From contig NZ_QKXH01000014.1 of NCBI RefSeq assembly GCF_003254745.1, positions 49,001-113,000 on the forward strand: a DNA stretch of 64,000 bases. Reading direction: 5' to 3'. Positions within the stretch are counted from its first letter, which is position 1. Each line of letters starts with the position of its first letter. The notes beneath the pieces were generated by a model. The model was not told the DNA's origin, made no database searches, and was given only the letters and a program-made list of their open reading frames with translations. Made by a program: the position numbers and the translations under genes. Below are positions 35,493 through 45,400 of this stretch, piece by piece. This stretch comes from Flavobacterium aquariorum (GTDB lineage Bacteria; Bacteroidota; Bacteroidia; Flavobacteriales; Flavobacteriaceae).

Positions 35493-35550
35493 TATATTTA
35501 AAAGCATATAATTAAGCGGTTTTTATTACTTTTATATGCAAAAACATATA
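35493..35550 (+). promoter_or_regulatory. Double operator of HipB-like gene 1
   Basis: Two imperfect palindromes with a 6-bp spacer: TATATT-N6-CATATA at 35493-35510 and TATATG-N6-CATATA at 35533-35550. Their starts are 40 bp apart, and the second ends 1 bp before the ATG at 35552. The same pair with the same 40-bp spacing precedes the paralogue at 38290. Autoregulation by the HipB-like protein is inferred. Confidence 0.65.
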
Positions 35551-35551
35551 A

Positions 35552-35770
35552 ATGAATGTAATAGCAGATTTTGTGAAAAAGAGACGAAAACAAGCAGGGC
35601 TTACGCAAGAAGAATTTGCCATGAAAGCTGGTGTAGCATTGACGGTTATCCGAAAGATTGAGCAGGGTAAAGAAAATTTAAGCTTATCTGGAGTAAATCA
35701 GGTACTTAAAATGTTTGGGCACGTTTTAGGTCCCGTAAATGAGAGAGAATTATTCAAAAATGGCGAGTAA
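35552..35770 (+). CDS. HipB-like helix-turn-helix regulator, copy 1
   Basis: 72 residues of XRE type: VKKRRKQAGLTQEEFAMKAGVALTVIRKIEQGKENLSL spans the helix-turn-helix. The sequence is the form usually encoded before HipA kinase genes in Bacteroidota, where it acts as antitoxin and repressor. No hipA follows: the next bases are unrelated. It is nearly identical to copy 2 (differing mostly after residue 60). Upstream are two operator-like palindromes, so it probably controls itself and perhaps the paralogue. Confidence 0.82.
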   Translation: MNVIADFVKKRRKQAGLTQEEFAMKAGVALTVIRKIEQGKENLSLSGVNQVLKMFGHVLGPVNERELFKNGE

Positions 35771-35938
35771 GGAGTTTGACCATTGCTGTCAATTAAATAG
35801 TAATTTTTTTCATAAATTTACACAAAATCAAAAGGTTACCGATTAACTTTACAATATACCAATTTAGCTTACAGTGAGAGTTAAGAGTAAAATCTTAATT
35901 TTGACTTAGAAACGAGAGAAAAAAAATATAATCCAGTT

Positions 35939-36094
35939 TTTAAAACAAAAGCAGTGGATTCTATTGCATTCGTTGATGCCGAGATTGATCCTAAGACCCA
36001 AAGGATTCTTGACATTGGTAGTGTTAACCGTCCGAGATTGCAATCAATTACATCTGGAAAGCAGATTATTTCTAGAAGAAACATTCCAAACTAA
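35939..36094 (+). pseudogene. DEDD exonuclease-like N-terminal fragment
   Basis: About 50 codons in one frame ending in TAA. The part AFVDAEIDPKTQRILDIGSVN resembles the first motif (D-x-E) of DnaQ-type exonuclease domains, as found at the start of some Bacteroidota helicase-nuclease proteins. No ATG is obvious, and the similarity stops after ~25 residues. A remnant, fused out of frame to the metallophosphatase remnant that follows. Confidence 0.45.
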
Positions 36095-36368
36095 AACAAA
36101 TAATTCAACTATTGTTGTTACCCACCACCCACCCACTTTTATCAATTATCCGGTCAAATATGCCCATACCGACATAAATGAAGCTTTTGGTACTGAAATG
36201 TCATCCGTTATAGAAAACAATGAAATCGATTATTGGATCTATGGTCATCATCATTGTAACGTAGAAGATTTTGGCATTGGCAAAACAAAATTGAGAACCA
36301 ATCAATTGGGATATGTAAAATACAAGGAGAATGAAAACTTCAATAACAGTCGTTTGATTTCAATATAA
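36064..36368 (+). pseudogene. Metallophosphoesterase, C-terminal fragment
   Basis: About 100 codons with the C-terminal metal-binding motifs of calcineurin-like phosphoesterases: VVTHHPP and YGHHH, then TNQLGYVKYKEN. The N-terminal motifs (D-x-H, GD-x-x, GNH) are absent. The frame can be opened from an ATG at 35964, but the first ~33 residues come from the overlapping exonuclease-like remnant read in another frame. A truncated gene, not expected to be active. Bases 36370-36481 hold nothing further. Confidence 0.8.
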
Positions 36369-36506
36369 ACTACTAAATACCAATATAATAATCTGCTCTT
36401 CAAAATCTCCCACTGCATGAAACAAAAAATCATCTATTATGCTGAATTTATGACAAGCACATAGGGTTTACAAAATACATTTTGCATGAATTTTTAATAA
36501 AAATAC

Positions 36507-36536
36507 TTGCAACTAAATGGTATTTCACTAACTTTG
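36507..36536 (+). promoter_or_regulatory. Promoter of the abiE operon
   Basis: TTG at 36507-36509, a 19-bp spacer, and TAACTTTG at 36529-36536 match the Bacteroidota consensus. The predicted start of transcription falls at or within a few bases of the ATG at 36542, so the mRNA may be leaderless or nearly so. Confidence 0.7.
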
Positions 36537-36541
36537 TAACC

Positions 36542-37126
36542 ATGAATAAGTTACAGGAATTAAAAAAACATTTAAAACGAGGAAAAGTATACCGCAGGGC
36601 TGATTTGTCTAAATGGTCCAAATCGGTTGACCGCCATCTTGAAGAGCTTGTAAAGGACGGGACTTTGCAGAAGCTTTCGCAGGGACTTTACTTTTATCCT
36701 GAGTTAACCGTCTTTGGTGAAACACCTCCCGAAGAGGAAGTGCTAGTGCGCTCATTTCTCAAAGACAAGCGCTTTTTGGTTACTTCCTTAAATGCTTATA
36801 ATGCATTGGGTGTAGGAACCACACAACTCTACAACCGTAAAACCGTTTATAACCACAAACGCCATGGCGATTTCAATCTCGGTGGGAAAATATTTTCTTT
36901 TAGGATAAAACCACATTTTCCACTTAAGACCACACCCGAATTTCTGTTGGTAGACCTGCTCAACAATTTGGATCAGCTCGCCGAAGATTCAAAAGAAGTA
37001 CTCGAAAAAGTACGGTTCAAGGCTACTACCATGGATACTAAAAAACTGAGGTATTCGCTCAGGGAATACGGGAACGCCAAAACAAAAAGACTGTTAGAAC
37101 CATTTATAGCAGTCCACTATGCCTGA
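36542..37126 (+). CDS. abiEi: AbiEi-family antitoxin/transcription regulator
   Basis: Starting at 36542 the product has 194 residues; a longer frame from 36482 would begin upstream of the promoter. The N-terminal winged helix (LQELKKHLKRGKVYRRADLSKWSKSVDRHLEELVKDGTLQKL, then GLYFYPE) is the AbiEi antitoxin domain; the C-terminal part binds repeats or toxin-related sites in known systems. AbiEi represses its own operon and counteracts AbiEii. The next gene begins 8 bp before this one ends. Phage defence by abortive infection is the family's known role, with type IV TA behaviour. Confidence 0.85.
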   Translation: MNKLQELKKHLKRGKVYRRADLSKWSKSVDRHLEELVKDGTLQKLSQGLYFYPELTVFGETPPEEEVLVRSFLKDKRFLVTSLNAYNALGVGTTQLYNRKTVYNHKRHGDFNLGGKIFSFRIKPHFPLKTTPEFLLVDLLNNLDQLAEDSKEVLEKVRFKATTMDTKKLRYSLREYGNAKTKRLLEPFIAVHYA

Positions 37127-38069
37127 TTACCTTCATAACCATAAAGATTTCGCTGCATTGCTGCGAATTGTAGGTAAGGACTTGGGCATTGAACCTGGTC
37201 TTATAGAAAAAGATTATTGGATAATGCATACCTTATATGGACTAAAAAAACAGGGGTATGAATTTGAACTCAAAGGGGGTACTTCCCTCTCCAAAGGCTA
37301 CGAAATAATCCAACGCTTTTCCGAAGATATCGACATCCATATAAAACCTCCTGCGGAAATGGGTATAGACGAGAATCCAAAAAAAGAGAAGGAACCAAAC
37401 ATCAAAGCTAAAAAACACTTCTATGATTGGCTGGCAGCTAACATAAAAATAGACGGGATTGTAGCTGTAAAAAGAGACACTGCCTTTGACGATACCAGAT
37501 ATTATCGCAGTGGAGGTATCAGGTTGTATTATGATGATATATCGGAAGTAATAGATGGTGTCAAGGAAGGAATTTTACTTGAGGCAGGTTTTGATACAGT
37601 AACTCCCAACAATAGTCTCACTATTTCTTCATGGGCTTACAATAAAGCTGTTCAGCAAGAGGTCGATATAATTGACAATCGGGCAAAAGAGATCGCATGT
37701 TACCATCCTGGTTATACTTTTGTAGAAAAATTACAAACGATAGCTACTAAATTCAGGCAGGAACAGGAAACTGGTGAAGAACGCCAAAACTTAATGCGTC
37801 AATATTATGACGTATATAGCCTATTAGGAAATAAGCAGGTTCAGACCTTCATTGGTACAGAAGAATACCAAATACACAAAAGGGCTAGGTTTCCCAAAAC
37901 AGATTACAATATTCCTATTGCAGAAAATGAGGCATTCCTATTAACTGATAAGGAACGTAAGAATCGTTTTAGACAACGATATGAAAAAACAGCGGCACTT
38001 TATTATAATGGGCAACCGGATTTTGACGAGATGCTTGCTGAGATTGGCAAGTGGGTTGAAAAGCTATAA
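37119..38069 (+). CDS. abiEii: AbiEii-family nucleotidyltransferase toxin
   Basis: 316 residues with the DNA polymerase beta-like nucleotidyltransferase signature: GGTSLSKGYEIIQRFSEDIDIHI, where GG(T/S) and the D-x-D metal site are intact, near residues 53-75. A basic-acidic central part (KRDTAFDDTRYYRSGG) and a helical C-terminus follow. Known AbiEii/MenT toxins use nucleotides to block growth, for example by adding pyrimidines to tRNA. An 8-bp overlap with the antitoxin gene shows co-translation. The pair appears whole, unlike its neighbours. Confidence 0.87.
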   Translation: MPDYLHNHKDFAALLRIVGKDLGIEPGLIEKDYWIMHTLYGLKKQGYEFELKGGTSLSKGYEIIQRFSEDIDIHIKPPAEMGIDENPKKEKEPNIKAKKHFYDWLAANIKIDGIVAVKRDTAFDDTRYYRSGGIRLYYDDISEVIDGVKEGILLEAGFDTVTPNNSLTISSWAYNKAVQQEVDIIDNRAKEIACYHPGYTFVEKLQTIATKFRQEQETGEERQNLMRQYYDVYSLLGNKQVQTFIGTEEYQIHKRARFPKTDYNIPIAENEAFLLTDKERKNRFRQRYEKTAALYYNGQPDFDEMLAEIGKWVEKL

Positions 38070-38229
38070 TAAAGCGAAAAAAAAAAACATAGTAATTCAC
38101 ATCTGAATTATAAATAGTTAACATTTAACTGTGTTATAGGATTCATTCCCCCAGCTAGGTTGAGAATTAAGTAAAACGAGTACTAGAGCAATGTGTTCTA
38201 CTTCTACACAAGCCGAGTATATACATTTT

Positions 38230-38287
38230 TATACGCAATTACATATAATTTGCAATTTTTATTCTTTTTTATATGCAAAATCATATA
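38230..38287 (+). promoter_or_regulatory. Double operator of HipB-like gene 2
   Basis: TATACG-N6-CATATA at 38230-38247 and TATATG-N6-CATATA at 38270-38287. Starts are 40 bp apart and the second ends 2 bp before the ATG at 38290, as for copy 1. The sequence between the sites differs more from copy 1 than the sites do. Confidence 0.65.
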
Positions 38288-38289
38288 AG

Positions 38290-38505
38290 ATGAATGCAAT
38301 AGCAGATTTTGTGAAAAAGAGACGAAAACAAGCAGGGCTCACACAAGAAGAATTTGCCATGAAAGCTGGTGTAGCATTAACGGTTATCAGAAAGATTGAA
38401 CAAGGTAAGGACAACTTAAGTTTATCTAGAGTAAATCAAGTACTGAAAATGTTCGGGCACGTTTTAGGTCCCATAAGCGGAAAACAATTATGCGACAAGC
38501 CATAG
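38290..38505 (+). CDS. HipB-like helix-turn-helix regulator, copy 2
   Basis: 71 residues from the ATG at 38290 (a longer frame from 38191 would run through the operators). Sequence is almost that of copy 1 through residue 60 (KKRRKQAGLTQEEFAMKAG and IEQGK-NLSL are shared), with a different tail (ISGKQLCDKP). It ends inside the start of a broken hipA, as hipB genes commonly do. It should still bind DNA; without an active HipA it is an orphan antitoxin-like repressor. Confidence 0.83.
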   Translation: MNAIADFVKKRRKQAGLTQEEFAMKAGVALTVIRKIEQGKDNLSLSRVNQVLKMFGHVLGPISGKQLCDKP

Positions 38506-38635
38506 TAAAAAAAACAACATTAAATCTGGCACTTTAAGAGAGTGAGATAGTGGAGAATATGAATTGGTGTACGATGAAAATCACATTCAAAACAATCCCG
38601 ATTTATTTATAACCTTCAATAGGTCAGTGCGGAAT
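38490..38635 (+). pseudogene. hipA N-terminal remnant
   Basis: An ATG at 38490, overlapping the hipB stop, opens MRQAIV, the typical start of Bacteroidota HipA N-terminal proteins, but stops after 15 codons. From 38528 another frame reads GTLRE, a stop, then DSGEYELVYDENHIQNNPDLFITF, which fits the same domain. One frameshift and one stop codon break it, and similarity ends near 38635. The kinase part is gone. Bases 38636-38997 hold a 10-bp hairpin (38860-38869 with 38874-38883) and no gene. Confidence 0.65.
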
Positions 38636-38997
38636 CGTTCATCCATTGGCCACATCTACACAAGTATTTCAGATGAAGAAATACAGTAAAAGTGAATCCG
38701 TGAAAATAAGTAGTTGAATCAAATATCTTAATAGAAAAAACGCCCCTATTTATCCAATATTCATTTATAATGGAAAAAAACGCCCAATAATCGTCTTTTA
38801 GTGGAAAATAAAGCATAATTATTGCTTCAATAAAGCGATACTAATGGAAAATTTTGGCTCTTCGAGGTCTCCTGACCTCGAAGCCATAGGTAATCGAATC
38901 ACATAAATAAAAGCAAAGAGATAAAATGTAATTTATAGGTTTAAAAAAAGGTAGCCTTTAGCTAATAAAAATGCAGCATCTATTGATTTAACTAAAC

Positions 38998-39837
38998 TTA
39001 ATACCCAATCCGCACTCCACTGCTTTTACTGCGCCATTTTTCATTTTCACAAAAAGAAAGAATCCGTTTAAAGTCGGGCTTGGTGCCAAAAATAATTTCA
39101 TCCATTAATGATTTTCGGGCAATATTTTCCATTTCTCCTCCGGAATAAGAAAATTGCGATGCCAATTTAAATGCCTCACTAACAGAAAGAATGGGTAATT
39201 TGTTTCTCCATATCTCGGCAGCATTTTCTGTATTTGGGTTTTCAAATTTTACTTTGAATAGAAAACGTCGCTCGAATGCAGCATCTAAATTGGCTACTAA
39301 ATTTGAAGTAGCAAATAAAATTCCGTCAAAGTTTTCTAATTCTTCCAACAGCACATTTTGAATGGCATTTTCGGTATCGGCTATTGGGGAAGAACCTGTA
39401 TTTTTTCTTTTACCAATGATAGCATCAGCTTCGTTAAACAAAAGAATCGGGCATGTTTTGTGTTTTTTTTTGAAATTATAATAATCGGTAAAAACCTTTT
39501 TGACCAATTTCTGGCTTTCGCCAAACCACATCGATTTGGTTTCCGAAATTTCTACTTTAAAAACCGGGCGATTGAATTTTTTAGCCAATTGATAGACGGT
39601 TTCTGTTTTGCCTGTCCCAGGTGCTCCATACAAAAGAGCAGTGATGCCTGTACTCATATTTTTGGATTTCAATCGACTTTGTAATTTAGAAAAAGCAGTG
39701 TTTGAAAGACTTTTTTTTATAGGTTCCAATTGTAATGCTTCGGAGGTATTATAAAGCAAATTCCGTTTTAGAATTTGGTCAGAATAAATTAATCGTTTGT
39801 CTTTCATTTCTACAAATTCCAAAGAAATTCCTTCCCG
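38998..39837 (-). pseudogene. AAA+ ATPase, 5'-truncated at a GA repeat
   Basis: About 275 residues with a whole AAA+ core: Walker A GAPGTGKT, Walker B ILLFNEAD, sensor 1 ATSN, arginine finger region DAAFERRF. No ATG opens the frame: a TTG at 39822 and an internal ATG at 39807 are the only starts. Upstream the frame stays open as NREGIS and then runs into the purine-rich repeat at 39841. Relatives as I remember them are much longer at the N-terminus. Best read as a gene cut by a repeat-associated rearrangement, although the core could still be expressed. Confidence 0.62.
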
Positions 39838-39840
39838 ATT

Positions 39841-39930
39841 GCAGAAGGCAGGAGGAAAGAAGGCAGGAGGAAAGAAGGCAGGAGGAAAGAATCAAGAGGA
39901 AAGAATCAAGAAGAAAGAAGCAAATAGAAA
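39841..39930. repeat. GA-rich tandem repeat at a truncated gene edge
   Basis: Three copies of a 15-bp unit (AGGCAGGAGGAAAGA at 39846-39890), then two 14-bp units (ATCAAGAGGAAAGA-like, 39891-39918). The style matches the tracts at 35168-35407. It begins 4 bp beyond the point where the AAA+ reading frame loses meaning. Confidence 0.85.
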
Positions 39931-40119
39931 AAAAGCAGATGATAGTGAGGTTGCTTCGTGCCTCGTAATGATGGTGAGCAGAAGGAAATAGTTATTAACG
40001 CTATTTTATTCATCGTATAAATTTATTGGTTTTTGAAATCATTTATTATAAATAGATTTAGCTGACAAATAGTATTGTTATAAATTTACACCCTGATTAA
40101 CTTTACTGAACAAAAAAAA

Positions 40120-40400
40120 ATGACAATTGATTATTATAAAAGAAGGCCTAACTAGTCAACTTGATTTGCAATTGCAAAACAGACCTACATTGATACCTAT
40201 CACTATTTATGGTCTGACGGCGGAGCATCGTATCTTGACAAATTTTATATAAGAACGGAATTTAAAGAGGAACTTTATCTCCAACCATTTTTCACTTTTT
40301 GATTTATGATGCAGACAAGGCAATACGATATTTTAAAATAAAAAAGAACGTGATTGCTCCATATCCCGAATCACACTGTATTTTAAAAGAACCAATTGTA
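40120..40400 (+). pseudogene. GNAT-family acetyltransferase remnant
   Basis: An ATG at 40120 starts MTIDYYK and meets a stop after 11 codons. The same frame resumes as AKQTYIDTYHYLWSDGGASYLDKFYIRTEF, then shifts frame to LIYDADKAIRYFKIKKNVIAPYPES. Together they match the N-terminal half of a GNAT acetyltransferase in order, but at least two stops and one frameshift break it. The stretch 40400-40508 may hold more of the gene. No other gene lies in 39931-40583. Confidence 0.6.
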
Positions 40401-40583
40401 AATACAATAAACTTAATTTTTTTCATTTTCACTACTAAAATTGGCATAAGTCAATTTTGGTTTAATAAATATAAAGCTTTAGAATTTAAAAGGAAAATAG
40501 TACTTTAATGTTGCTATATTTTTTTTTCAAAAGTTCGTATAAATGGATTTCATTTTTAATTTACCTGTTAATTGAATAAAGCT

Positions 40584-42260
40584 ATGAGAGAATCGTACCT
40601 ATTAAAAAAAATAATAATTGTTTGCTTTTTGACCTCGACAATGGGAATTAGTCAAACAAAAAACATTTTTAAAAATTTAGATCAAATTATAAAGAATTCT
40701 TCAAAATTTGATCAGAGAAGAATATTTGAGATTGACAGCGTCAAAAATCTTTTAAAGAAAACAGAAAAAAATGACTTGTTGTCTCGTTATCGTTTGAATG
40801 AAGAAATGTTTTATCAATTTAAATTTTTTAAACGAGATTCGGCTTTTTATTATGGTATTCAATCTAAAAATTTAGCACTAAAAATTAAGGATAAATCATT
40901 AATATCCACGGCTAATATAAATTTAGCAGATATTTGTGTGTCTTCAGGTATGTATAAAGAGGCATTGGATTTTTTAGAGCCTTTAAAAATTAGTGTTGGA
41001 GATCAAACATATGGTAGTCTTTATTATGGGGTATTAGGACGTTGTTATGGTGATATGGCTGAATACAGTAATACTCCTTATTTTCAGAGGCAATACGTTG
41101 AACTTGCGCATGAGTACAGAGAAAAAGCACTTTCTTTAACAGAAGATGGTTATTTTTTTCATTACTTTTTAAAAGCATTTAACAAATCCATGAATAACCA
41201 GTTACAAGAAGCTGTTGACGAGTTTAATATTCTTTTAAAGAAAAAGAACATACCCCATGATCAAGCCTTGGTTCATTATATGTTGGGGGATTTGTATAAG
41301 AAACTAGGAAAAGATGACAAAGCTATTTTTCATTTTAAGAAGGCGGTAATTTTTGATATTGAAACGGCAACTAAAGAATCTCTTGCTATTATTAAGCTTT
41401 CCGAACTGTTATTTAAAAAAGGGGATCTTCAAAATGCATCTCTACTTATTAAAAAAGCCAATGAAGATGCTATTTTTTATGGAGCGCAACAGCGTAAAAT
41501 ACAAGTGGGCGCTATTTTGCCACTTATTGAAGAGCAAATTCTTCAAATTGTGGAGAAGGAAAAGCAACGAATTTATTGGCAGTATATTATTGTGAGCATT
41601 TTTTTAGTTCTTGCCATTTGTTTGGTTTTTATTATCTACAGACAAAATAGAAAACTAAACAGAGCAAAGAAAATTATTGCAAATGCGCACCAAAATCTCG
41701 AAAGCACCAATATAGAATTAAGAAATGTGAATGAGAAAATTAAATCTAAAAATGTTGAAATAAAGCAAGTAAATAAGCAGCTTTTGGAAGCAAATAAAAT
41801 TAAGGAAGAATATTTGGGGTTGTTTTTTACACAGTATGACGGAATTTTTGAGAAGTTTAATTCTTTTATGACCAGTGTAAAAAAACATGTTGAAGAGGAA
41901 AACTATGAAAAAGTAAAACGTAGCATTTCCAATTATAATTTAAAAAGGGAAAAAGAAAAACTTTTAGAAAATTTTGATACGGCATTTATCAATCTTTTTC
42001 CAAATTTTATTGAAGAATTTAATTCCTTAATGAAAGAAGAGCACAAAATTAAATTAAGCAAGGAACAGTTTTTGACAAAAGAGTTAAGAATTTATGCATT
42101 AATTCGACTTGGAATTACGCATAATGAAATTATAGCGCAGATTTTAGGGTATTCTATAAATTCAATTTATGCATATAAAACTAAAATCCGAAACAATTCG
42201 GTAATAAATAAGGACGATTTTGATCAAAAATTAATCAAAAACACCACTTTAAAACTATAA
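40584..42260 (+). CDS. DUF6377-type membrane regulator of the PUL
   Basis: Starting at the ATG at 40584 (a TTG 12 bp upstream is less likely) the product has 558 residues. Signal peptide ending at GISQ; tetratricopeptide-like repeats to about residue 320; one membrane helix (YIIVSIFLVLAICLVFIIY); a coiled coil (residues 360-415); and a C-terminal helix-turn-helix (KELRIYALIRLGITHNEIIAQILGYSINSIYAYKTKIR). This layout is known for DUF6377 regulators next to SusC/D genes. It should sense a periplasmic sugar signal and activate the operon starting at 42480. Confidence 0.84.
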   Translation: MRESYLLKKIIIVCFLTSTMGISQTKNIFKNLDQIIKNSSKFDQRRIFEIDSVKNLLKKTEKNDLLSRYRLNEEMFYQFKFFKRDSAFYYGIQSKNLALKIKDKSLISTANINLADICVSSGMYKEALDFLEPLKISVGDQTYGSLYYGVLGRCYGDMAEYSNTPYFQRQYVELAHEYREKALSLTEDGYFFHYFLKAFNKSMNNQLQEAVDEFNILLKKKNIPHDQALVHYMLGDLYKKLGKDDKAIFHFKKAVIFDIETATKESLAIIKLSELLFKKGDLQNASLLIKKANEDAIFYGAQQRKIQVGAILPLIEEQILQIVEKEKQRIYWQYIIVSIFLVLAICLVFIIYRQNRKLNRAKKIIANAHQNLESTNIELRNVNEKIKSKNVEIKQVNKQLLEANKIKEEYLGLFFTQYDGIFEKFNSFMTSVKKHVEEENYEKVKRSISNYNLKREKEKLLENFDTAFINLFPNFIEEFNSLMKEEHKIKLSKEQFLTKELRIYALIRLGITHNEIIAQILGYSINSIYAYKTKIRNNSVINKDDFDQKLIKNTTLKL

Positions 42261-42479
42261 AAAAAGCCCTTTTTTCTATATGATATTTTTAAGCTAAAAA
42301 ACATTAAATATCTATAAATCAATAAACTACTGTTTAATTTAAGTCAAAACAGTCCATGTTTTTCTATACGTTTTTTTTGAAAGGTATTCCCACTAGGTTA
42401 TTTATGCATTTTTGTACTGAATGTGTTCTCTATTAACACAATCAAATGCTATTTTAACCTAACTCAAAATTAATGTATT

Positions 42480-45400
42480 ATGAAAATTATTTCATTTGAT
42501 AGGACAAAAAATGTTCTATTGCCCTTAATTTTTCTTTTTTCATCATTTCTAATGATGGCCCAGGACGGAAAAATTAAACTATCCGGTAAAGTGGTGGATG
42601 AAAACGGTAAGCCACTTCCCGGAGCGACCGTTTCACTCAAAGACACCAGTGTAAATACCTTTACTGATTTCGATGGAGGTTTTACTCTTTCAGTTCCTGG
42701 GAATGATGGTATTCTTATTGTATCTTATATGGGGTATAAATCTGTGGAAGTAAAAGCAGAAGGAAAAAATGTTTTGCAGATTAAATTGTCACCAGAATCA
42801 ACAACCTTGAACAATGTGGTGGTAATAGGGTACGGACAAATGAAGTCGAAGGATATCACCGGATCGATATCCACAGTAAAAATGGCCGATTTAACCAAAC
42901 AACCCGTAGCTAATATTGGAGAAGCTATTCAAGGGCGTGCAGCTGGGGTTCAGGTTATTTCTTCAGGTCAGCCAGGAAGCAATCCAACATTTCGAATTCG
43001 TGGGACAGGGACTATAGGTAATAATGATCCTTTGATCGTGGTTGATGGAATGCCTTTAAATGGTGGATTGAATCAGGTCAACATGAATGACGTAGAGAGT
43101 CTGCAAGTATTAAAAGATGCTTCTTCTACAGCTATTTATGGTTCCAGAGGTGCTAATGGTGTGGTTATTATCACCACAAAAAGAGGGGTGATAGGAAAAG
43201 CATCGGTAACTTTTGATGTGTCTTCCGGTGTATCTCAAGCAACGGAAATGCTGAAAGTTTTGGATGCGTCCCAATTTGCTAGTCTTCACAACGAAATTCT
43301 TACCAATGCAGGGTTAACCCCTAATCCGAATTTTCAAAACCCTAGTTCTTTGGGCAAAGGAACCGATTGGGTCGATGCATTTTTCAATGCAGGATTTCAG
43401 AATAGTTATACATTATCCTATATGTCAGGAAATGATCAATCTAAAGTGTACACTTCCTTTAATGTTTTTGACCAGAAAGGTATCATTTTGAACACAAATT
43501 ATAAAAGATACATTGCTCAGTTCAATAGCGACACTAAAATTTCTGAGAATATAAAGTTTGGGAGTAGCATTAAATTAAATTATGACTTGAAAAAGCAAGG
43601 GGATTATAGTATTCAAAACGCGTTATCTTCTTTACCTACGCAGCCTATTTATAGAGAAGACGGTGATTTTTCCGGTCCTGTTGGGCAGCCGCTTTACTCT
43701 GGTGATGTAGATAACCCAATCGGTAAAGCCACAATAGTTGATAATGACACCAAAGGATATAATTTTCAAGGGAATGTGTTTGGAGAGCTTACTTTTTTGA
43801 AAGACCTAAAGTTTAAGACACTTTTAGGGGGAGAGGCCAATTTTTGGAAGAATAGAACATGGGCTCCATCATATCAATGGGACACCAAAGGTAGTGAAAA
43901 TGCCTATTTGTTTGAATCGGCTAACCAATCTGTTACTCTTCTTTGGGATAACACATTGACTTATCATAAAAATTTTGAAAATGGAATTAATCTTACGGGA
44001 GTAGTTGGAACAAGCGCCCAAGAAAATAAATTTGAATACATCAATGGTTCAGTTCAAAATTTTCCTAGTGAGAGCACGCAAACTTTAAACAACGGAATTG
44101 ACCAAACAACTTTGCATGGAAGTGGTTCTGAATGGGCTATATTTTCTGCATTTGCAAGAGGAAATTTTGATTATAAAAGCAAGTATTATGTAACTGCAAC
44201 TATTAGAAGAGACGGTTCTTCGAGATTTGGGGAAGGAAATAAATATGGTACGTTCCCATCAGGATCGTTGGCATGGAGGATTTCAAACGAAGGTTTTTTT
44301 AAATCAAAAGTTGTTAATGATTTGAAATTAAGATTGGGTTATGGAATTACAGGGAACCAGGAAATAGGTAATTATTCTTTTTCTTCCAATTACAATACGT
44401 ACAAATATAATTTTAATGGCAATTATGTAAGTGCTGCCATTCCAACTGTTTTACCAAATTCTAATGTGAAATGGGAGGAACAGGAGCAATTCAATGTGGG
44501 TATTGACGCTAATTTTTTTGACAATAGAATTAATGTGGTTTTGGATGGATACATAAAAAACACCAATGGTATGTTGGTTCCACAAGCAGTTCCAGTTACA
44601 TCTGGTTATTCAGATATTTATGTGCCTTACATTAATGCAGGGAAAATCCAAAATAAGGGAATTGAGCTAGTAATTAATACCAAGAATATTGTAAAAGATA
44701 AATTTGTTTGGACTAGCGATCTTGTTTTATCAACTAACAAAAACAAAGTAATTGATTTAAATGGCGATGTGCCTTTGATTACTGGAAGCTTAGGATTGAA
44801 TTATAATGTATCCAGAATTCAGGAAGGATATCCAGTTAATGTTTTCTATGGTTTTGTTCAGGATGGCGTTTTCCAAACGCAGACTGAAATTGATGATCAT
44901 GCAGTTCAAGTACCAGGGACTTCTCCAAGTAACAGTACTTCTCCCGGAGATATTCGATTCAAAGATCTTAATAATGATGGTATAATTACCGATGCTGACC
45001 GAACTTTTATTGGGAATCCCAATCCTGATTTTGCGGGATCATTGAATAATACTTTTACTTATGGAGGTTTAAGTCTTGGTATTTATCTACAAGGAGTATA
45101 TGGTAATGAAATATTCAATGCCAACCGACTTTACACTGAGGCAATGTCAATTACCACCAACCAGTCTGTAGCTGTTTTAGATCGATGGACAGCCCCGGGC
45201 ACCAGTAACAGTATGCCAAGAGCCGTATATGGAGACCCAAATAACAACAACAGGGCTTCATCAAGATACATTGAAGATGGTTCTTATTTGAGAGTTAAAA
45301 ATGTAACTCTTTCTTATAACATACCGATGGATTTGCAAGGAAAGAAAATCTTTAATTATGTAAAGGTATATGTGTCAGGACAGAATTTGTACACATTCAC

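Noticed and set aside
35138..35507. Two minus-strand frames rich in LPLSSFLFLPSSFF
   Set aside because: Translations of a GA/CT tandem repeat, with no start signal and no homologue I recognise.
38856..38885. Terminator after the hipA remnant
   Set aside because: A 10-bp stem is present (38860-38869 with 38874-38883), but there is no T run on either side, so it is only noted as a hairpin.
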